NCBI RefSeq assembly: GCF_900130125.1
Contig: NZ_FQXY01000010.1
Coordinates: 1,426,001-1,490,000, forward strand
Origin: Bacteroides congonensis
GTDB lineage: Bacteria > Bacteroidota > Bacteroidia > Bacteroidales > Bacteroidaceae
Direction of reading: 5' to 3'
DNA: 64,000 nucleotides
Part shown: in pieces, positions 55,165-62,890 of the stretch
How the letters are laid out: each line of letters starts with the position of its first letter
How positions within the stretch are numbered: the stretch's first letter is position 1
The notes under the pieces: generated by a model
What the model was told of the DNA's origin: nothing
Database searches by the model: none
Seen by the model: only the letters and a program-made list of their open reading frames with translations
Program-made: the position numbers and the translations under genes

Positions 55165-55968
55165 ATGTTAGATTTGAAACAACTTACAGCCGAGGTATGT
55201 CGCATTGCAACTGAAGCCGGACATTTTTTGAAAGAAGAGCGGAAAGCTTTTCGTCGTGAACGTGTGATTGAGAAACATGCGCATGATTACGTATCTTATG
55301 TAGATAAAGAATCTGAAGTGCGGATAGTGAAGGCGCTTACTGCTTTATTGCCGGAAGCGGGATTTATAACGGAGGAAGGTTCTGCCACCTATCAGGATGA
55401 ATCTTACTGCTGGGTGATTGACCCGTTGGATGGAACCACGAACTATATTCATGATGAGGCTCCTTACTGTGTATGTATTGCTTTACGCAACCGCACCGAG
55501 CTTCTTTTAGGCGTCGTTTATGAAGTCTGTCGGGATGAATGTTTCTATGCCTGGAAAGGTGGCAAAGCCTTTATGAATGGTGAAGAAATTCATGTTTCGA
55601 ATGTTCAGGATGCCAGAGATGCATTCGTTATCACAGAATTACCTTATAATCATCTGCAATATAAGCAAACTGCTCTCCACTTGATAGATAAGTTGTATGG
55701 TGTGGTTGGCGGTATCCGTATGAATGGCTCGGCCGCTGCCGCCATCTGTTATGTGGCTATCGGTCGTTTTGATGCCTGGGCGGAAGCATTTCTAGGCAAA
55801 TGGGATTATTCCGCGGCTGCCTTGATTGTCCAGCAAGCCGGCGGTCGCGTAACCAATTTCTATGGCGAAGATCATTTTATTGAGGGTCATCATATCATTG
55901 CCACGAACGGTTATCTGCATCCTTTATTTCAGAGACTTTTAGCGGAGGTTCCTCCGTTGGATATGTAG
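55165..55968 (+). CDS. Inositol-monophosphatase family protein
   Basis: 267 residues, full length for the family. Metal-binding motifs are present: ITEEGS (Glu70/71), WVIDPLDGTTNYIH (Asp86, Asp89) and the later GKWDYSAAALIVQQAGG. These enzymes hydrolyse phosphate monoesters such as inositol phosphate or 3'-phosphoadenosine 5'-phosphate with Mg2+ in the cytoplasm. A -7-like TAATTTTG lies at 55118-55125 without a good -33. It is probably a housekeeping gene and not part of the PUL. Confidence 0.88.
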   Translation: MLDLKQLTAEVCRIATEAGHFLKEERKAFRRERVIEKHAHDYVSYVDKESEVRIVKALTALLPEAGFITEEGSATYQDESYCWVIDPLDGTTNYIHDEAPYCVCIALRNRTELLLGVVYEVCRDECFYAWKGGKAFMNGEEIHVSNVQDARDAFVITELPYNHLQYKQTALHLIDKLYGVVGGIRMNGSAAAAICYVAIGRFDAWAEAFLGKWDYSAAALIVQQAGGRVTNFYGEDHFIEGHHIIATNGYLHPLFQRLLAEVPPLDM

Positions 55969-56004
55969 AAGAAACGGCCTGTTTATTAAATCCTTACTAC
56001 TATT

Positions 56005-56712
56005 ATGAAACACACACTCCTTATAAAAGACTGGCTTAGTTCATTCTTGTCCTTGTTATTTCCCCGTTGCTGCGTTGTTTGCGGCAGACCGTTGGCAAAA
56101 GGTGAAGAATGCCTTTGTACTATGTGCAACATCAATCTCCCGCGCACGGATTATCATCTTCGAAAAGATAACCCGGTAGAAAAACTGTTTTGGGGAAAGA
56201 TTCCCCTGGAACGCGCTACCTCTTTCTTCTTTTATAGAAAAGGAAGTGACTTCCGGCAAATTCTCCACCAACTTAAATATGGCGGCCAAAAGGATATTGG
56301 TGCGATAATGGGACGATATATGGCGGCGGAACTGCTGGCATCCGGTTTCTTTGAGGGAGTAGATGTAATACTTCCTGTACCGTTGCACAAAAAGAAACAA
56401 CAGATTCGTGGTTACAACCAAAGTGAGTGGATAGCCCGTGGAATTGCCGCCGTAACAGGTATTTCTATTGATACGGAATCCGTAGTGCGCCAGAAGAACA
56501 CGGAAACGCAAACACGCAAATCCTCTTTTGAACGCTGGGAAAATGTAGAAGGAATCTTTCAACTGCATCATGCGGAATCTCTGGCCGGAAAGCATGTGCT
56601 GATTGTAGACGATGTTTTGACTACAGGGGCTACTACGGTAGAATGTGCTTCCTGCTTGGCAGAGATTGAGGGAATACGGATTAGTATTCTTACTTTGGCG
56701 ATGGCGGAGTAG
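56005..56712 (+). CDS. comF: ComF family phosphoribosyltransferase-like protein
   Basis: 235 residues. N-terminal zinc-ribbon cysteines C23xxC26 and C38xxC41, then a PRTase fold with ILPVPLHKKKQQIRGYNQSE and the PRPP loop VLIVDDVLTTGATT. ComF proteins are linked with DNA uptake or DNA processing in several bacteria, but their biochemical role is unsettled. The gene lies 36 bp after the phosphatase gene and may be co-transcribed with it. A strong terminator follows. Confidence 0.88.
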   Translation: MKHTLLIKDWLSSFLSLLFPRCCVVCGRPLAKGEECLCTMCNINLPRTDYHLRKDNPVEKLFWGKIPLERATSFFFYRKGSDFRQILHQLKYGGQKDIGAIMGRYMAAELLASGFFEGVDVILPVPLHKKKQQIRGYNQSEWIARGIAAVTGISIDTESVVRQKNTETQTRKSSFERWENVEGIFQLHHAESLAGKHVLIVDDVLTTGATTVECASCLAEIEGIRISILTLAMAE

Positions 56713-56749
56713 GGTAGGGCAAAGCAGCTCCAATAGAATAATATTGCAA

Positions 56750-56786
56750 AAAAGAAAGGTTCACTTCAATAGTGAACCTTTCTTTT
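56750..56786 (+). terminator. Rho-independent terminator after comF
   Basis: A perfect 16-bp stem (56750-56765 with 56771-56786; AAAAGAAAGGTTCACT) with a 5-nt loop and a terminal TTTT. The A-run on the other side makes it active in both directions. Confidence 0.85.
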
Positions 56787-57003
56787 GCTCTCCGTTCAGG
56801 ACTTTTCTCGCACCGCTTTTTAAAAGATTTGGATAGGATTTGGGAACTAAGAAAGTTCCTTCCTATTTCTTAATGGAGACACCTCCAGTAATACAGACGT
56901 TATAAACCTCTTTTTCTTTGTATATCTTGATATATCAGGCTTTTGCTGTGTAACTTTATTCTCCAGTAAGGTGGGGATATAGGCGTGTTATGTGGTATAC
57001 TGT

Positions 57004-57035
57004 TCCTTTTACTTCTTCATGAAGAAATGGAAGGA
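57004..57035. repeat. 32-bp near-perfect palindrome
   Basis: Arms are symmetric around 57019/57020; the centre TTCTTCATGAAGAA (57013-57026) is exact and the outer TCCTT/AAGGA also pairs. The mismatches are C57012/A57027 and two T/G pairs. Position ahead of a replication-type gene suggests an origin, termination or packaging hairpin of a small replicon. Confidence 0.55.
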
Positions 57036-57091
57036 TTATTAGTTTACTATACTTTACTTTCTTATTATTCCTACTATTTATATACAAAAAG

Positions 57092-57099
57092 AGGAGGTC
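57092..57099 (+). promoter_or_regulatory. Strong Shine-Dalgarno sequence
   Basis: GAGGAGGT lies 6 nt before the ATG at 57106. Bacteroides genes rarely have such strong sites, so it points to a foreign origin. Confidence 0.6.
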
Positions 57100-57105
57100 T
57101 AAAGT

Positions 57106-57288
57106 ATGAGTAAAGGTAAACGTCAATATCGTGAGTTAAGCGATGCTACGAAGCAGAAAATTAGTAGGAAGCTCAAAAATCAGAGCAAAAGTGAAGCCCA
57201 TAGACAGGCTATTTCGGAGTCGATGATTATGTATTGGAAAGAGATTCCTAACAAACCTAAGAATGAGGATAGAGTAGAGGATGAATAA
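57106..57288 (+). CDS. Small basic NUMOD3-like DNA-binding protein
   Basis: 60 residues, rich in Lys and Arg. LSDATKQKISRKLKNQSKSE and AHRQAISESM resemble the NUMOD3 motif (KxKIS.xLKG..KSExHRxxIS) of homing-endonuclease and phage DNA-binding proteins. The strong ribosome binding site supports it as a real gene. It precedes the replication-type gene by 81 bp and differs in base composition from the genes to its left. It may bind element DNA or regulate rep. No homolog of known function was recognised. Confidence 0.55.
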   Translation: MSKGKRQYRELSDATKQKISRKLKNQSKSEAHRQAISESMIMYWKEIPNKPKNEDRVEDE

Positions 57289-57313
57289 TCCTTTATCTTA
57301 TCACTTATAAAGG

Positions 57314-57328
57314 TGACAAAACTTGTCA
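57314..57328. promoter_or_regulatory. 15-bp palindrome upstream of the replication-type gene
   Basis: TGACAA-AAC-TTGTCA lies 42 bp before the ATG at 57370. It could be an operator or part of the initiator's binding site. Confidence 0.4.
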
Positions 57329-57369
57329 TTTGGCAAGGATGAATAATATTTTAAAGAACTTAAATCTTA

Positions 57370-58311
57370 ATGTTATGTTTTGATAAATTTAGATTAGTAT
57401 GTGATAACATAGAATATATAACTGAAATGAAAGAAGATGTATTTATATCCCATTATAGAGGAGAAGAGTTGCTCTATTATAAGTATCAACAAACTACTCC
57501 ATATTCATTATTAATTTTAATTGATTATAGGAAAAATGAGTTGATGTTAGAGTTTACGTCTAAAATATTGAGAGATGATTGTGTAAGTCTCATCAATCAG
57601 ACAAATATACATCAATGTCTTATAAATATAAATGCTTTAGGGATTTGTCGACTAGATATAGATGACATTCTTATGTCTGCTAAAGTTGTTAAGTGTGATG
57701 TGACTAAAGATATTTTTATGGATGATTTGGCAAATGTTGTTGGGAATATCAGGAAAAACCTATCTAATTTTAAAAAGTGGGTAGTCCGAGAGTTCAACGA
57801 TGGAATTGTTATAGAGAATGTTGTTAGTACTAATCGTTATAAAAAGCGTTTAGTAATATATGACAAAGAAAAGGAGCTTAAAAAGGCTACTAATTCTCAC
57901 TTCTTAAATTCTCTATTGAATAAAGATAAAGTTATTTATTACTTTCAAAAGAAAGTACGTTTTGAACTAAATATTTGTACAATGGTACAAATACGAACTT
58001 TGCTTTTGGTAGAAGATAATAGATTGAAATCCGTTTTAGCCTCAACAGCAAACCCGATTCTTACAATTATAGATGAGGCTCTAAAAAGACCGTCTGCGGA
58101 AAATCATGTTTCTAGGACATTGAGAGATTTTGAACGTGAACTATTGCTAAAATTATGCGATTATGATTTAGCCAAAGTTGAAATGACTATCCGAGGACTA
58201 ATATCCAAAAAGACTCCGATTAGGAGGATAATGCAACCTTATCGGGATTTGTGTCAACGTTTAAGCTCCTCTTCAAAATCGGATTTTGACATTAGAACTT
58301 TGTTAGCTTAG
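57370..58311 (+). CDS. Putative replication initiation protein, phage gene II/X type
   Basis: 313 residues, no signal peptide, AT-rich coding. Three features recall the gene II/X family of filamentous-phage and plasmid rolling-circle initiators: an N-terminal FDKFRLVCDNIEY strand, LGICRLDIDDILMS in the middle, and KKRLVIYDKEKELKKATNSH followed by VRFELNI (the usual YDKxxEL and RxEL blocks). The C-terminal ~100 residues are helical and basic. It would nick one strand of the element's DNA to start replication. The catalytic tyrosine cannot be named with confidence. It could be the core of an integrated filamentous phage or plasmid; no coat or secretion genes were seen nearby. Confidence 0.5.
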   Translation: MLCFDKFRLVCDNIEYITEMKEDVFISHYRGEELLYYKYQQTTPYSLLILIDYRKNELMLEFTSKILRDDCVSLINQTNIHQCLININALGICRLDIDDILMSAKVVKCDVTKDIFMDDLANVVGNIRKNLSNFKKWVVREFNDGIVIENVVSTNRYKKRLVIYDKEKELKKATNSHFLNSLLNKDKVIYYFQKKVRFELNICTMVQIRTLLLVEDNRLKSVLASTANPILTIIDEALKRPSAENHVSRTLRDFERELLLKLCDYDLAKVEMTIRGLISKKTPIRRIMQPYRDLCQRLSSSSKSDFDIRTLLA

Positions 58312-58325
58312 TGTATCAAAAATAA

Positions 58326-58366
58326 AATGTGTCAATTTAATCTGATATAGACCATATTGACACATT
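58326..58366. terminator. Terminator-like hairpin after the replication-type gene
   Basis: AATGTGTCAAT (58326-58336) pairs exactly with 58356-58366 across a 19-nt loop; CTATTTTG follows on the plus strand and A/T-rich sequence on the minus. It separates convergent genes. Confidence 0.6.
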
Positions 58367-58450
58367 CTATTTTGTGTTGAATTAACCTAAAAGATTAAAC
58401 TAATATTCCGTAAATGAAATGTTATTTTCAAACAGATATATAGATTCATA

Positions 58451-59476
58451 TCACCATGTAATCTTACATCTCAGAAAGCAATTATCAGAGGTTCGTACGA
58501 ATGTATTATAGATATACTGTTCACCAATATCCGTTATATACTCAACATCTGTTTCATGCCAACTTTTCCCGTCAGAAGATACGAATCCTGTAGACGGCAT
58601 TGTAGCCTTATCTATGTAAGCCTTTCCATTCCATGCCTGAAATCTAGCAGAAAATTCAATTTCAGGGGTTCCAAGATTTACTAATGTCCATTTGTTCGCT
58701 TTGGAATCATATACATAGATTTCTTTATAATATGAATCCTTATCTCTTTTAACGAACAAATACCCATTCGTGGAATGACAGTCTATATATGTATTGTAGT
58801 TGTTAGAAGGAAGTTGAGGCATATCAACAAAAGTTTTACCTCCATCTTTTGACACTAAGATTTTTCCTGTGTATCTGTTATATCCTTCATCATAATATAG
58901 TTCTGCACCATACAGATATTTATCGTCAGTATACAGAGCATAGAAAAGCTTACTTTCATTTGCTACGGAAATCCAAGAATGACTGTTTTCATCATACACT
59001 TTCAACTCTGTAATATCTTCCCATTTATCAGAAGTATGATTATAAACTCTTCCAAAAGAATACGTAAAAACTTTTCCAGCACAACAAACGATATTTTCTG
59101 AATCAGAAGGTATCGGGAATGACTTCTTAAAATCTTTACTATCATTACTCCTGACATAATAACTATCTTCACCTAAAATAAATAGCTTATTAGAAGTCTT
59201 GAAAATATTTACACCATACTCAGGAAATACGGAAGCATACTTCCCTTCTAAATCCATCCTAACATTTGTCTGCTCAAAATTTTTGCCATCATATAAGAAA
59301 AGAACGCCATCAGTTCTTACTACATGGATATAATTCCCAAAATCCAATATAGCCGACACAGCAAAAGGACAATCAACTCTTTCCCAATCGCCTAAATTAG
59401 AATTTTCATCATCATCCCCGCAGGCAAAAAGAGTACTACATAAGAATATATATAATATTTTTAAAAGCCTCATCAT
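58451..59476 (-). CDS. Lipoprotein with beta-propeller-like repeats
   Basis: 341 residues; lipobox in IFLCSTLFACGDDDE. The mature part has repeated short blade-like units: VLFLYDGKNFEQT, FTYSFGRVYNHTSDKWEDIT, LKVYDENSHSWISVANES, ILVSKDGGKTFVDMPQL, IYVYDSKANKWTLVNLG, FVSSDGKSWHETD. This suggests a Kelch or BNR-type propeller on the cell surface. It starts 2 bp after the OMP gene and must be co-transcribed with it under XRE control. Function is unknown. Confidence 0.65.
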   Translation of the reverse strand: MMRLLKILYIFLCSTLFACGDDDENSNLGDWERVDCPFAVSAILDFGNYIHVVRTDGVLFLYDGKNFEQTNVRMDLEGKYASVFPEYGVNIFKTSNKLFILGEDSYYVRSNDSKDFKKSFPIPSDSENIVCCAGKVFTYSFGRVYNHTSDKWEDITELKVYDENSHSWISVANESKLFYALYTDDKYLYGAELYYDEGYNRYTGKILVSKDGGKTFVDMPQLPSNNYNTYIDCHSTNGYLFVKRDKDSYYKEIYVYDSKANKWTLVNLGTPEIEFSARFQAWNGKAYIDKATMPSTGFVSSDGKSWHETDVEYITDIGEQYIYNTFVRTSDNCFLRCKITW

Positions 59477-59478
59477 TT

Positions 59479-60018
59479 CTAAAATTTATAAGCTACTCCA
59501 ATATTGAAAACCGCTTGGTTGAAATCTTTGATTATTTGATATTTAAATTCAAAATTGAGACCCCATGTCTGATTAATATCATATTGAATACCCGCACCAA
59601 TATTCATACCAAAACGTCCCTCTGTTACATTCAAACTTCCTCCATCATCTTCACCGTCATCTTCAATATAACCACCCATATCTTCAATAGCATCTTCTAT
59701 AGCCCCACCTAAATCGACTTTCCAAGATGAATATGTTAAACCAACCAAAGGATATACTTTAAACTTATCTGCTATTGGAAATAAATAATGTGCATCTACA
59801 TTAATGTCCCAGTTACTCACAAAATCTTTCTTAAAGAAATAATCAAAAGAAGGAGCAAGACGAATTGCATCAGTTACGTTATACGCAAATTTAGCTCCCA
59901 AACCTACATTTTTGATTTCAGTTCCATAGCCCAACTGTAAGTTTACACTTTTTTCTCCCTTTTGTGCATAAGAACACAAAGACACTAAAGTCACAACAAG
60001 CAATAATACTTTTCTCAT
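59479..60018 (-). CDS. Small outer-membrane beta-barrel protein
   Basis: 179 residues with a signal peptide ending in CSYAQ. Alternating aromatic strands (VNLQLGYGTEIKNVGLGAKF, KVYPLVGLTYSSWKVDLGG, GMNIGAGIQYDINQTWGLNF) and a terminal Phe (FNIGVAYKF) are typical of an OmpX/OprF-like barrel of eight strands. An acidic loop EDAIEDMGGYIEDDGEDDGG probably faces outward. First gene of a two-gene operon, driven by a promoter overlapped by two palindromic operators. It may pair with the following propeller lipoprotein. Confidence 0.75.
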   Translation of the reverse strand: MRKVLLLVVTLVSLCSYAQKGEKSVNLQLGYGTEIKNVGLGAKFAYNVTDAIRLAPSFDYFFKKDFVSNWDINVDAHYLFPIADKFKVYPLVGLTYSSWKVDLGGAIEDAIEDMGGYIEDDGEDDGGSLNVTEGRFGMNIGAGIQYDINQTWGLNFEFKYQIIKDFNQAVFNIGVAYKF

Positions 60019-60051
60019 AATACATTAAGTTTTTAAATTAATACTATTTCA

Positions 60052-60069
60052 GTTATCATATATGATAAC
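60052..60069. promoter_or_regulatory. Operator 1 of the XRE regulator
   Basis: GTTATCATATATGATAAC is a perfect 18-bp palindrome. It lies at the predicted start site of the OMP/lipoprotein transcript. Confidence 0.75.
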
Positions 60070-60075
60070 CATATC

Positions 60076-60108
60076 GCAAAAGTAATCACTTTCCTTTGTT
60101 ATCACAAA
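60076..60108 (-). promoter_or_regulatory. Promoter of the OMP/lipoprotein operon
   Basis: On the minus strand TTTG (60108-60105), 20 nt, then TACTTTTGC (60084-60076), a full consensus match. Operators lie over the -33 box and over the start site. Confidence 0.75.
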
Positions 60109-60115
60109 TGATAAC
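60098..60115. promoter_or_regulatory. Operator 2 of the XRE regulator
   Basis: GTTATCACAAATGATAAC repeats operator 1 with the same GTTATCA/TGATAAC arms. It covers the OMP -33 box and sits 10 bp before the xre ATG, so it can repress both directions. Confidence 0.72.
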
Positions 60116-60124
60116 TTAAAAAAG

Positions 60125-60343
60125 ATGAACGAACAACAACTTTTTATTAAGATAGGTGATAAAATAAAGGAGTTAAGAGAATTAAAGAATCTTAGTCAGC
60201 AAGATTTAGCCGCTTTATGCAATTTCGAGAAATCGAATATGTCACGAATTGAAGCAGGTCGAACCAATCTGACAATTAAGACATTATTCAAAATAAGTAA
60301 TGCACTGAAAGTTCCATTGAAAGATTTAGTTAGTATTGACTAA
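60125..60343 (+). CDS. XRE-family (Cro/CI-type) transcriptional regulator
   Basis: 72 residues, a single helix-turn-helix domain: IGDKIKELRELKNLSQQDLA, ALCNFEKSNMSRIEAGRTNL, TIKTLFKISNALKVPLKDLV. It is divergent from the OMP/lipoprotein pair; two matching palindromes in the 106-bp gap are its likely operators, giving autorepression and repression of the pair. No sensor domain is present, so the inducing signal is unclear. An IS66 copy has inserted just after its stop codon, leaving the gene intact. Confidence 0.85.
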   Translation: MNEQQLFIKIGDKIKELRELKNLSQQDLAALCNFEKSNMSRIEAGRTNLTIKTLFKISNALKVPLKDLVSID

Positions 60344-60345
60344 TT
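60338..60345 (+). repeat. IS66 target-site duplication, left copy
   Basis: GACTAATT, identical to 62879-62886. An 8-bp duplication is normal for IS66. It contains the xre stop codon (60341-60343). Confidence 0.9.
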
Positions 60346-60367
60346 GTAAGCATTCGGTAAACCACGT
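60346..60367 (+). repeat. IS66 left terminal inverted repeat
   Basis: 22 bp, beginning GTAAGCATTCGGTAAACC; exact complement of 62857-62878. Confidence 0.92.
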
Positions 60368-60417
60368 ATTTTTTCCTCAAACTTCCGTCATTAACTTTAC
60401 GTCCAAAAAGCAAAGTT

Positions 60418-60795
60418 ATGATGACACGAGAAGAAGTAGTAGAGATAATGAACTACTGCAAAGAGCACAAAGTGACTTATAAGTCAAGATTAGAGGAACT
60501 CAACATCCCTGTATGGCGGTTTTATGACAGCAAATCCCGTTATGCCGGCGAGCAATCATCGGGTAAAACGGCTCAAGGTGAGTTTATCGAGCTCCCGCAC
60601 AGTGGATCTTTTGTTCCGGTTCCTTCATTTGCCGGTACAACCGGACGGAAACAGAAAAGTACACCGGCTACGCCAAGCGGATTGAAAGAGATAGAAATAC
60701 GTACACCGGGTGGTAGTGCCATACGCATTTGCGGTGAGCTAAATGAAAAGGAACTGTTTTCAATCATCCAGTCCTGCAACCATGTTCAGCCTTAA
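60418..60795 (+). CDS. tnpA: IS66 accessory protein TnpA
   Basis: 125 residues. The N-terminal part (MTREEVVEIMNYCKEHKVTY, IPVWRFYDSKSRYAG) is the IS66 OrfA type helix-turn-helix region; the tail IEIRTPGGSAIRICGELNEKE is the family's beta segment. It is needed with TnpB for IS66 transposition, in a role not fully known. Its end overlaps the start of tnpB by 14 bp, suggesting translational coupling. Confidence 0.85.
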   Translation: MMTREEVVEIMNYCKEHKVTYKSRLEELNIPVWRFYDSKSRYAGEQSSGKTAQGEFIELPHSGSFVPVPSFAGTTGRKQKSTPATPSGLKEIEIRTPGGSAIRICGELNEKELFSIIQSCNHVQP

Positions 60796-61150
60796 TGACA
60801 GTATGCGCTATCTGTTGTATAACCGCCCGACTGATATGCGCAAAAGCTTCCATACCCTCAGCGGTATCATCACAGACGCCATGGGTCAGGACCCCTGCAA
60901 CGGCAACGTGTATATCTTCATAAACCGTACCCGTGACCGTATAAAACTCCTGCATTGGGAGCCAGGCGGCATGGTGCTGTATTCCAAACTTCTGGAAGCC
61001 GGCACTTTAGGTAAGCCTGATTCTGCCAGCGATAATGAGGTCTGTGCAAATATAGAATGGCGAGAACTTGTCATGATTGTGGAGGGTATCATGGAAGCCC
61101 GCGATTCGCGACGCACGAGACTTGAAAACCTGCAAAAGCTTCGAAAATAG
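60782..61150 (+). CDS. tnpB: IS66 accessory protein TnpB (Orf2)
   Basis: 122 residues from MFSLNDSMRYLLYNRPTDMR at 60782; the longer ORF from 60743 would overlap tnpA much more. The family hallmarks are RPTDMRKSFHTLSGI, NGNVYIFINRTRDRIKLLHW and GGMVLYSKLLEAGTL. It is essential for IS66 transposition although its activity is unknown. The reading frame is complete. Confidence 0.9.
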   Translation: MFSLNDSMRYLLYNRPTDMRKSFHTLSGIITDAMGQDPCNGNVYIFINRTRDRIKLLHWEPGGMVLYSKLLEAGTLGKPDSASDNEVCANIEWRELVMIVEGIMEARDSRRTRLENLQKLRK

Positions 61151-61221
61151 TACCGGCTTTTTACTCCGTTCGCTTTTGTATGCCATGGGATTTTAGTATA
61201 TTTACATTGTGAAACAATGAG

Positions 61222-62793
61222 ATGCAGATGCTTACAGAAGAACAGGAAAAAGCCTTATTGGAAGAAATTGAGAAGCTCCGTCAGGATAAAGCGGCGCTTA
61301 TCAGCAGGGTTTCCTCGCTGGAACAATCCCTGTACTGGCTCCGGAAAAAAGTCTTTGGCCGGATGAGCGAGAAGAGTCTTCCGCTTGATCCCAACCAGCT
61401 GTTTCTGTTCTCAAAGGAAGCAATGTCCTCCATGGAAATATCCCGGCTTGAGGAGGAAGTCCGCAAGAGTGAAGAAGAAATCACCAGAACTATAAAAGTA
61501 AAGGAAAAACCGGTCCGCAAGTCTCTGGACACTTCCTCACTGCCTGTAGAGATTATTGATCTTTACCCCGAAGGGACAACAGACGAGGAAGGCAGGCTTA
61601 AGGATGATTTCATTGAAATCGGAAAGGAAGAGAGTTCACGCCTGGAACGTGTTCCGGCAAAAGTATATATTCTGAAGACCGTCCGTCACAAAGTGATAAG
61701 TAAATCCGATATGGAGAAATACCCCGAGGAAAGGCAGATTCTGATTCACCCGCTACCTCTTGTTCCGGTCAGCAAATGTATGGCAGACTCCTCGGTTCTG
61801 ACAGACATTATCATCGGCAAGTTCATGTATCATCTCCCGTTCTACCGTTTGATACAGCAGTATCGCGAATCAGGAATTAGCATAAGCGAATCTACCATGT
61901 GCGGATGGTATGAAATGGCGGTGGAGAAACTCAAGCTGCTGTACAACCTGCTCAAACAGAAGATACTCTCCAGTGATTATATACAAGTGGACGAGAGTGT
62001 CATTCCTGTGATGGACAATGAGAAACATAAAGCGAAAAAGGGGTATGAGTGGTGCGTGCGCGACGGCATCACGGGAGACGTCATGTTCCATTATGACCGT
62101 GGCAGCCGTTCGGGTATGGTAGCCCGTGAACTGCTGGGATGCTACCATGGCATTGTGCAATGCGATGGCTATGCAGCTTACGAACAGTTTGAGCAGATGA
62201 AAGGAATCACTCTGGTCGGCTGTTGGGCACATGTCAGAAGGAAGTACGTGGATGCCCTGGAAGAAAACAGGACGCTGGCCACACAGGCGATTCATTACAT
62301 CGGTAGGCTGTACAAGGTAGAGTCTGATGCCGGTGAAGCCGGACTCACAGCTGAAGAGCGTAAGGAAAAACGTATTCGTGAGGCCTATCCGCTGATACTT
62401 GAATTTGAAAAGTGGCTGCAGGATGCTTATCTTAGAGTGCTTCCTAAAAGCCGCATGGGTAAAGCTATCGAATATACGTACGCGCTTCTTCCCAGGCTTT
62501 CCAGATACGTAAACGATGGAAGAATAGAAATTGATGACAACCGCATAGAAAATGTCATAAGACCTTTGGCTTTGGGAAGAAAGAACTATCTGTTCTGCGG
62601 CAACGACGCATCCGCATACAGGGCTGCCATCGTGTACTCTCTGATAGCCACCTGCAAGTCTGCAGAAGTAGACCCTAGAATCTGGATGGAAGATGTCCTG
62701 AGTAAAATCCCATATTATGAAAGGGATAAAAAGGATATGACAGAACTTCTACCACGTAATTGGGCAAAATCCAATCAAACTTGTTCCGAATAG
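61222..62793 (+). CDS. tnpC: IS66 transposase TnpC
   Basis: 523 residues, full length. An N-terminal coiled coil (EEQEKALLEEIEKLRQDKAA and on) leads to the zinc-finger-like and catalytic parts: KVFGRMSEKS, YRLIQQYRESGISISESTMC, then the DDE residues in DYIQVDESVIPVMD, HGIVQCDGYAAYEQF and IEIDDNRIENVIRPLALGRK. WAHVRRKYVDALEENR is also typical. It cuts and joins the element's ends. No frameshift was seen. Confidence 0.95.
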   Translation: MQMLTEEQEKALLEEIEKLRQDKAALISRVSSLEQSLYWLRKKVFGRMSEKSLPLDPNQLFLFSKEAMSSMEISRLEEEVRKSEEEITRTIKVKEKPVRKSLDTSSLPVEIIDLYPEGTTDEEGRLKDDFIEIGKEESSRLERVPAKVYILKTVRHKVISKSDMEKYPEERQILIHPLPLVPVSKCMADSSVLTDIIIGKFMYHLPFYRLIQQYRESGISISESTMCGWYEMAVEKLKLLYNLLKQKILSSDYIQVDESVIPVMDNEKHKAKKGYEWCVRDGITGDVMFHYDRGSRSGMVARELLGCYHGIVQCDGYAAYEQFEQMKGITLVGCWAHVRRKYVDALEENRTLATQAIHYIGRLYKVESDAGEAGLTAEERKEKRIREAYPLILEFEKWLQDAYLRVLPKSRMGKAIEYTYALLPRLSRYVNDGRIEIDDNRIENVIRPLALGRKNYLFCGNDASAYRAAIVYSLIATCKSAEVDPRIWMEDVLSKIPYYERDKKDMTELLPRNWAKSNQTCSE

Positions 62794-62799
62794 ATACTA

Positions 62800-62841
62800 T
62801 TAGTTCCGAATTAACTACGAATAGCACCGATTCGGAACTAA
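62800..62841. terminator. Subterminal hairpin of the IS66 element
   Basis: TTAGTTCCGAAT (62800-62811) pairs with ATTCGGAACTAA (62830-62841) around an 18-nt loop, 7 bp after tnpC. It may end the transposase transcript or block reading into the element. Confidence 0.55.
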
Positions 62842-62856
62842 TTCACAATATTTGCA

Positions 62857-62878
62857 ACGTGGTTTACCGAATGCTTAC
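62857..62878 (-). repeat. IS66 right terminal inverted repeat
   Basis: 22 bp, ending TTTACCGAATGCTTAC; exact complement of the left end. Confidence 0.92.
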
Positions 62879-62886
62879 GACTAATT
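62879..62886 (+). repeat. IS66 target-site duplication, right copy
   Basis: GACTAATT, identical to 60338-60345. Removing the element would rejoin the two XRE genes as convergent neighbours with a gap of about 50 bp. Confidence 0.9.
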
Positions 62887-62890
62887 AATA

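Larger units (their letters stand above)
56713..57105. other. 393-bp intergenic region before the replication-type genes
   Basis: It holds the comF terminator (56750-56786), then ~215 bp without a recognisable feature, then the 32-bp hairpin at 57004-57035 and a strong ribosome binding site at 57092-57099. Base composition turns AT-rich from here to 64000, suggesting the boundary of acquired DNA lies in this stretch. Confidence 0.5.
60346..62878 (+). mobile_element. IS66-family insertion sequence, complete
   Basis: A 2533-bp element with perfect 22-bp terminal inverted repeats (60346-60367, beginning GTAAGCATTCGG; 62857-62878, ending CCGAATGCTTAC), an 8-bp target duplication, and the three standard IS66 genes, all intact. 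Unbroken ends, duplication and genes indicate recent arrival and likely activity. Confidence 0.95.

Noticed and set aside
62800..62841. A second, nested insertion-sequence end
   Set aside because: The repeats are internal to the IS66 right end, have no matching partner at the left end and no duplication; a hairpin is the simpler reading.
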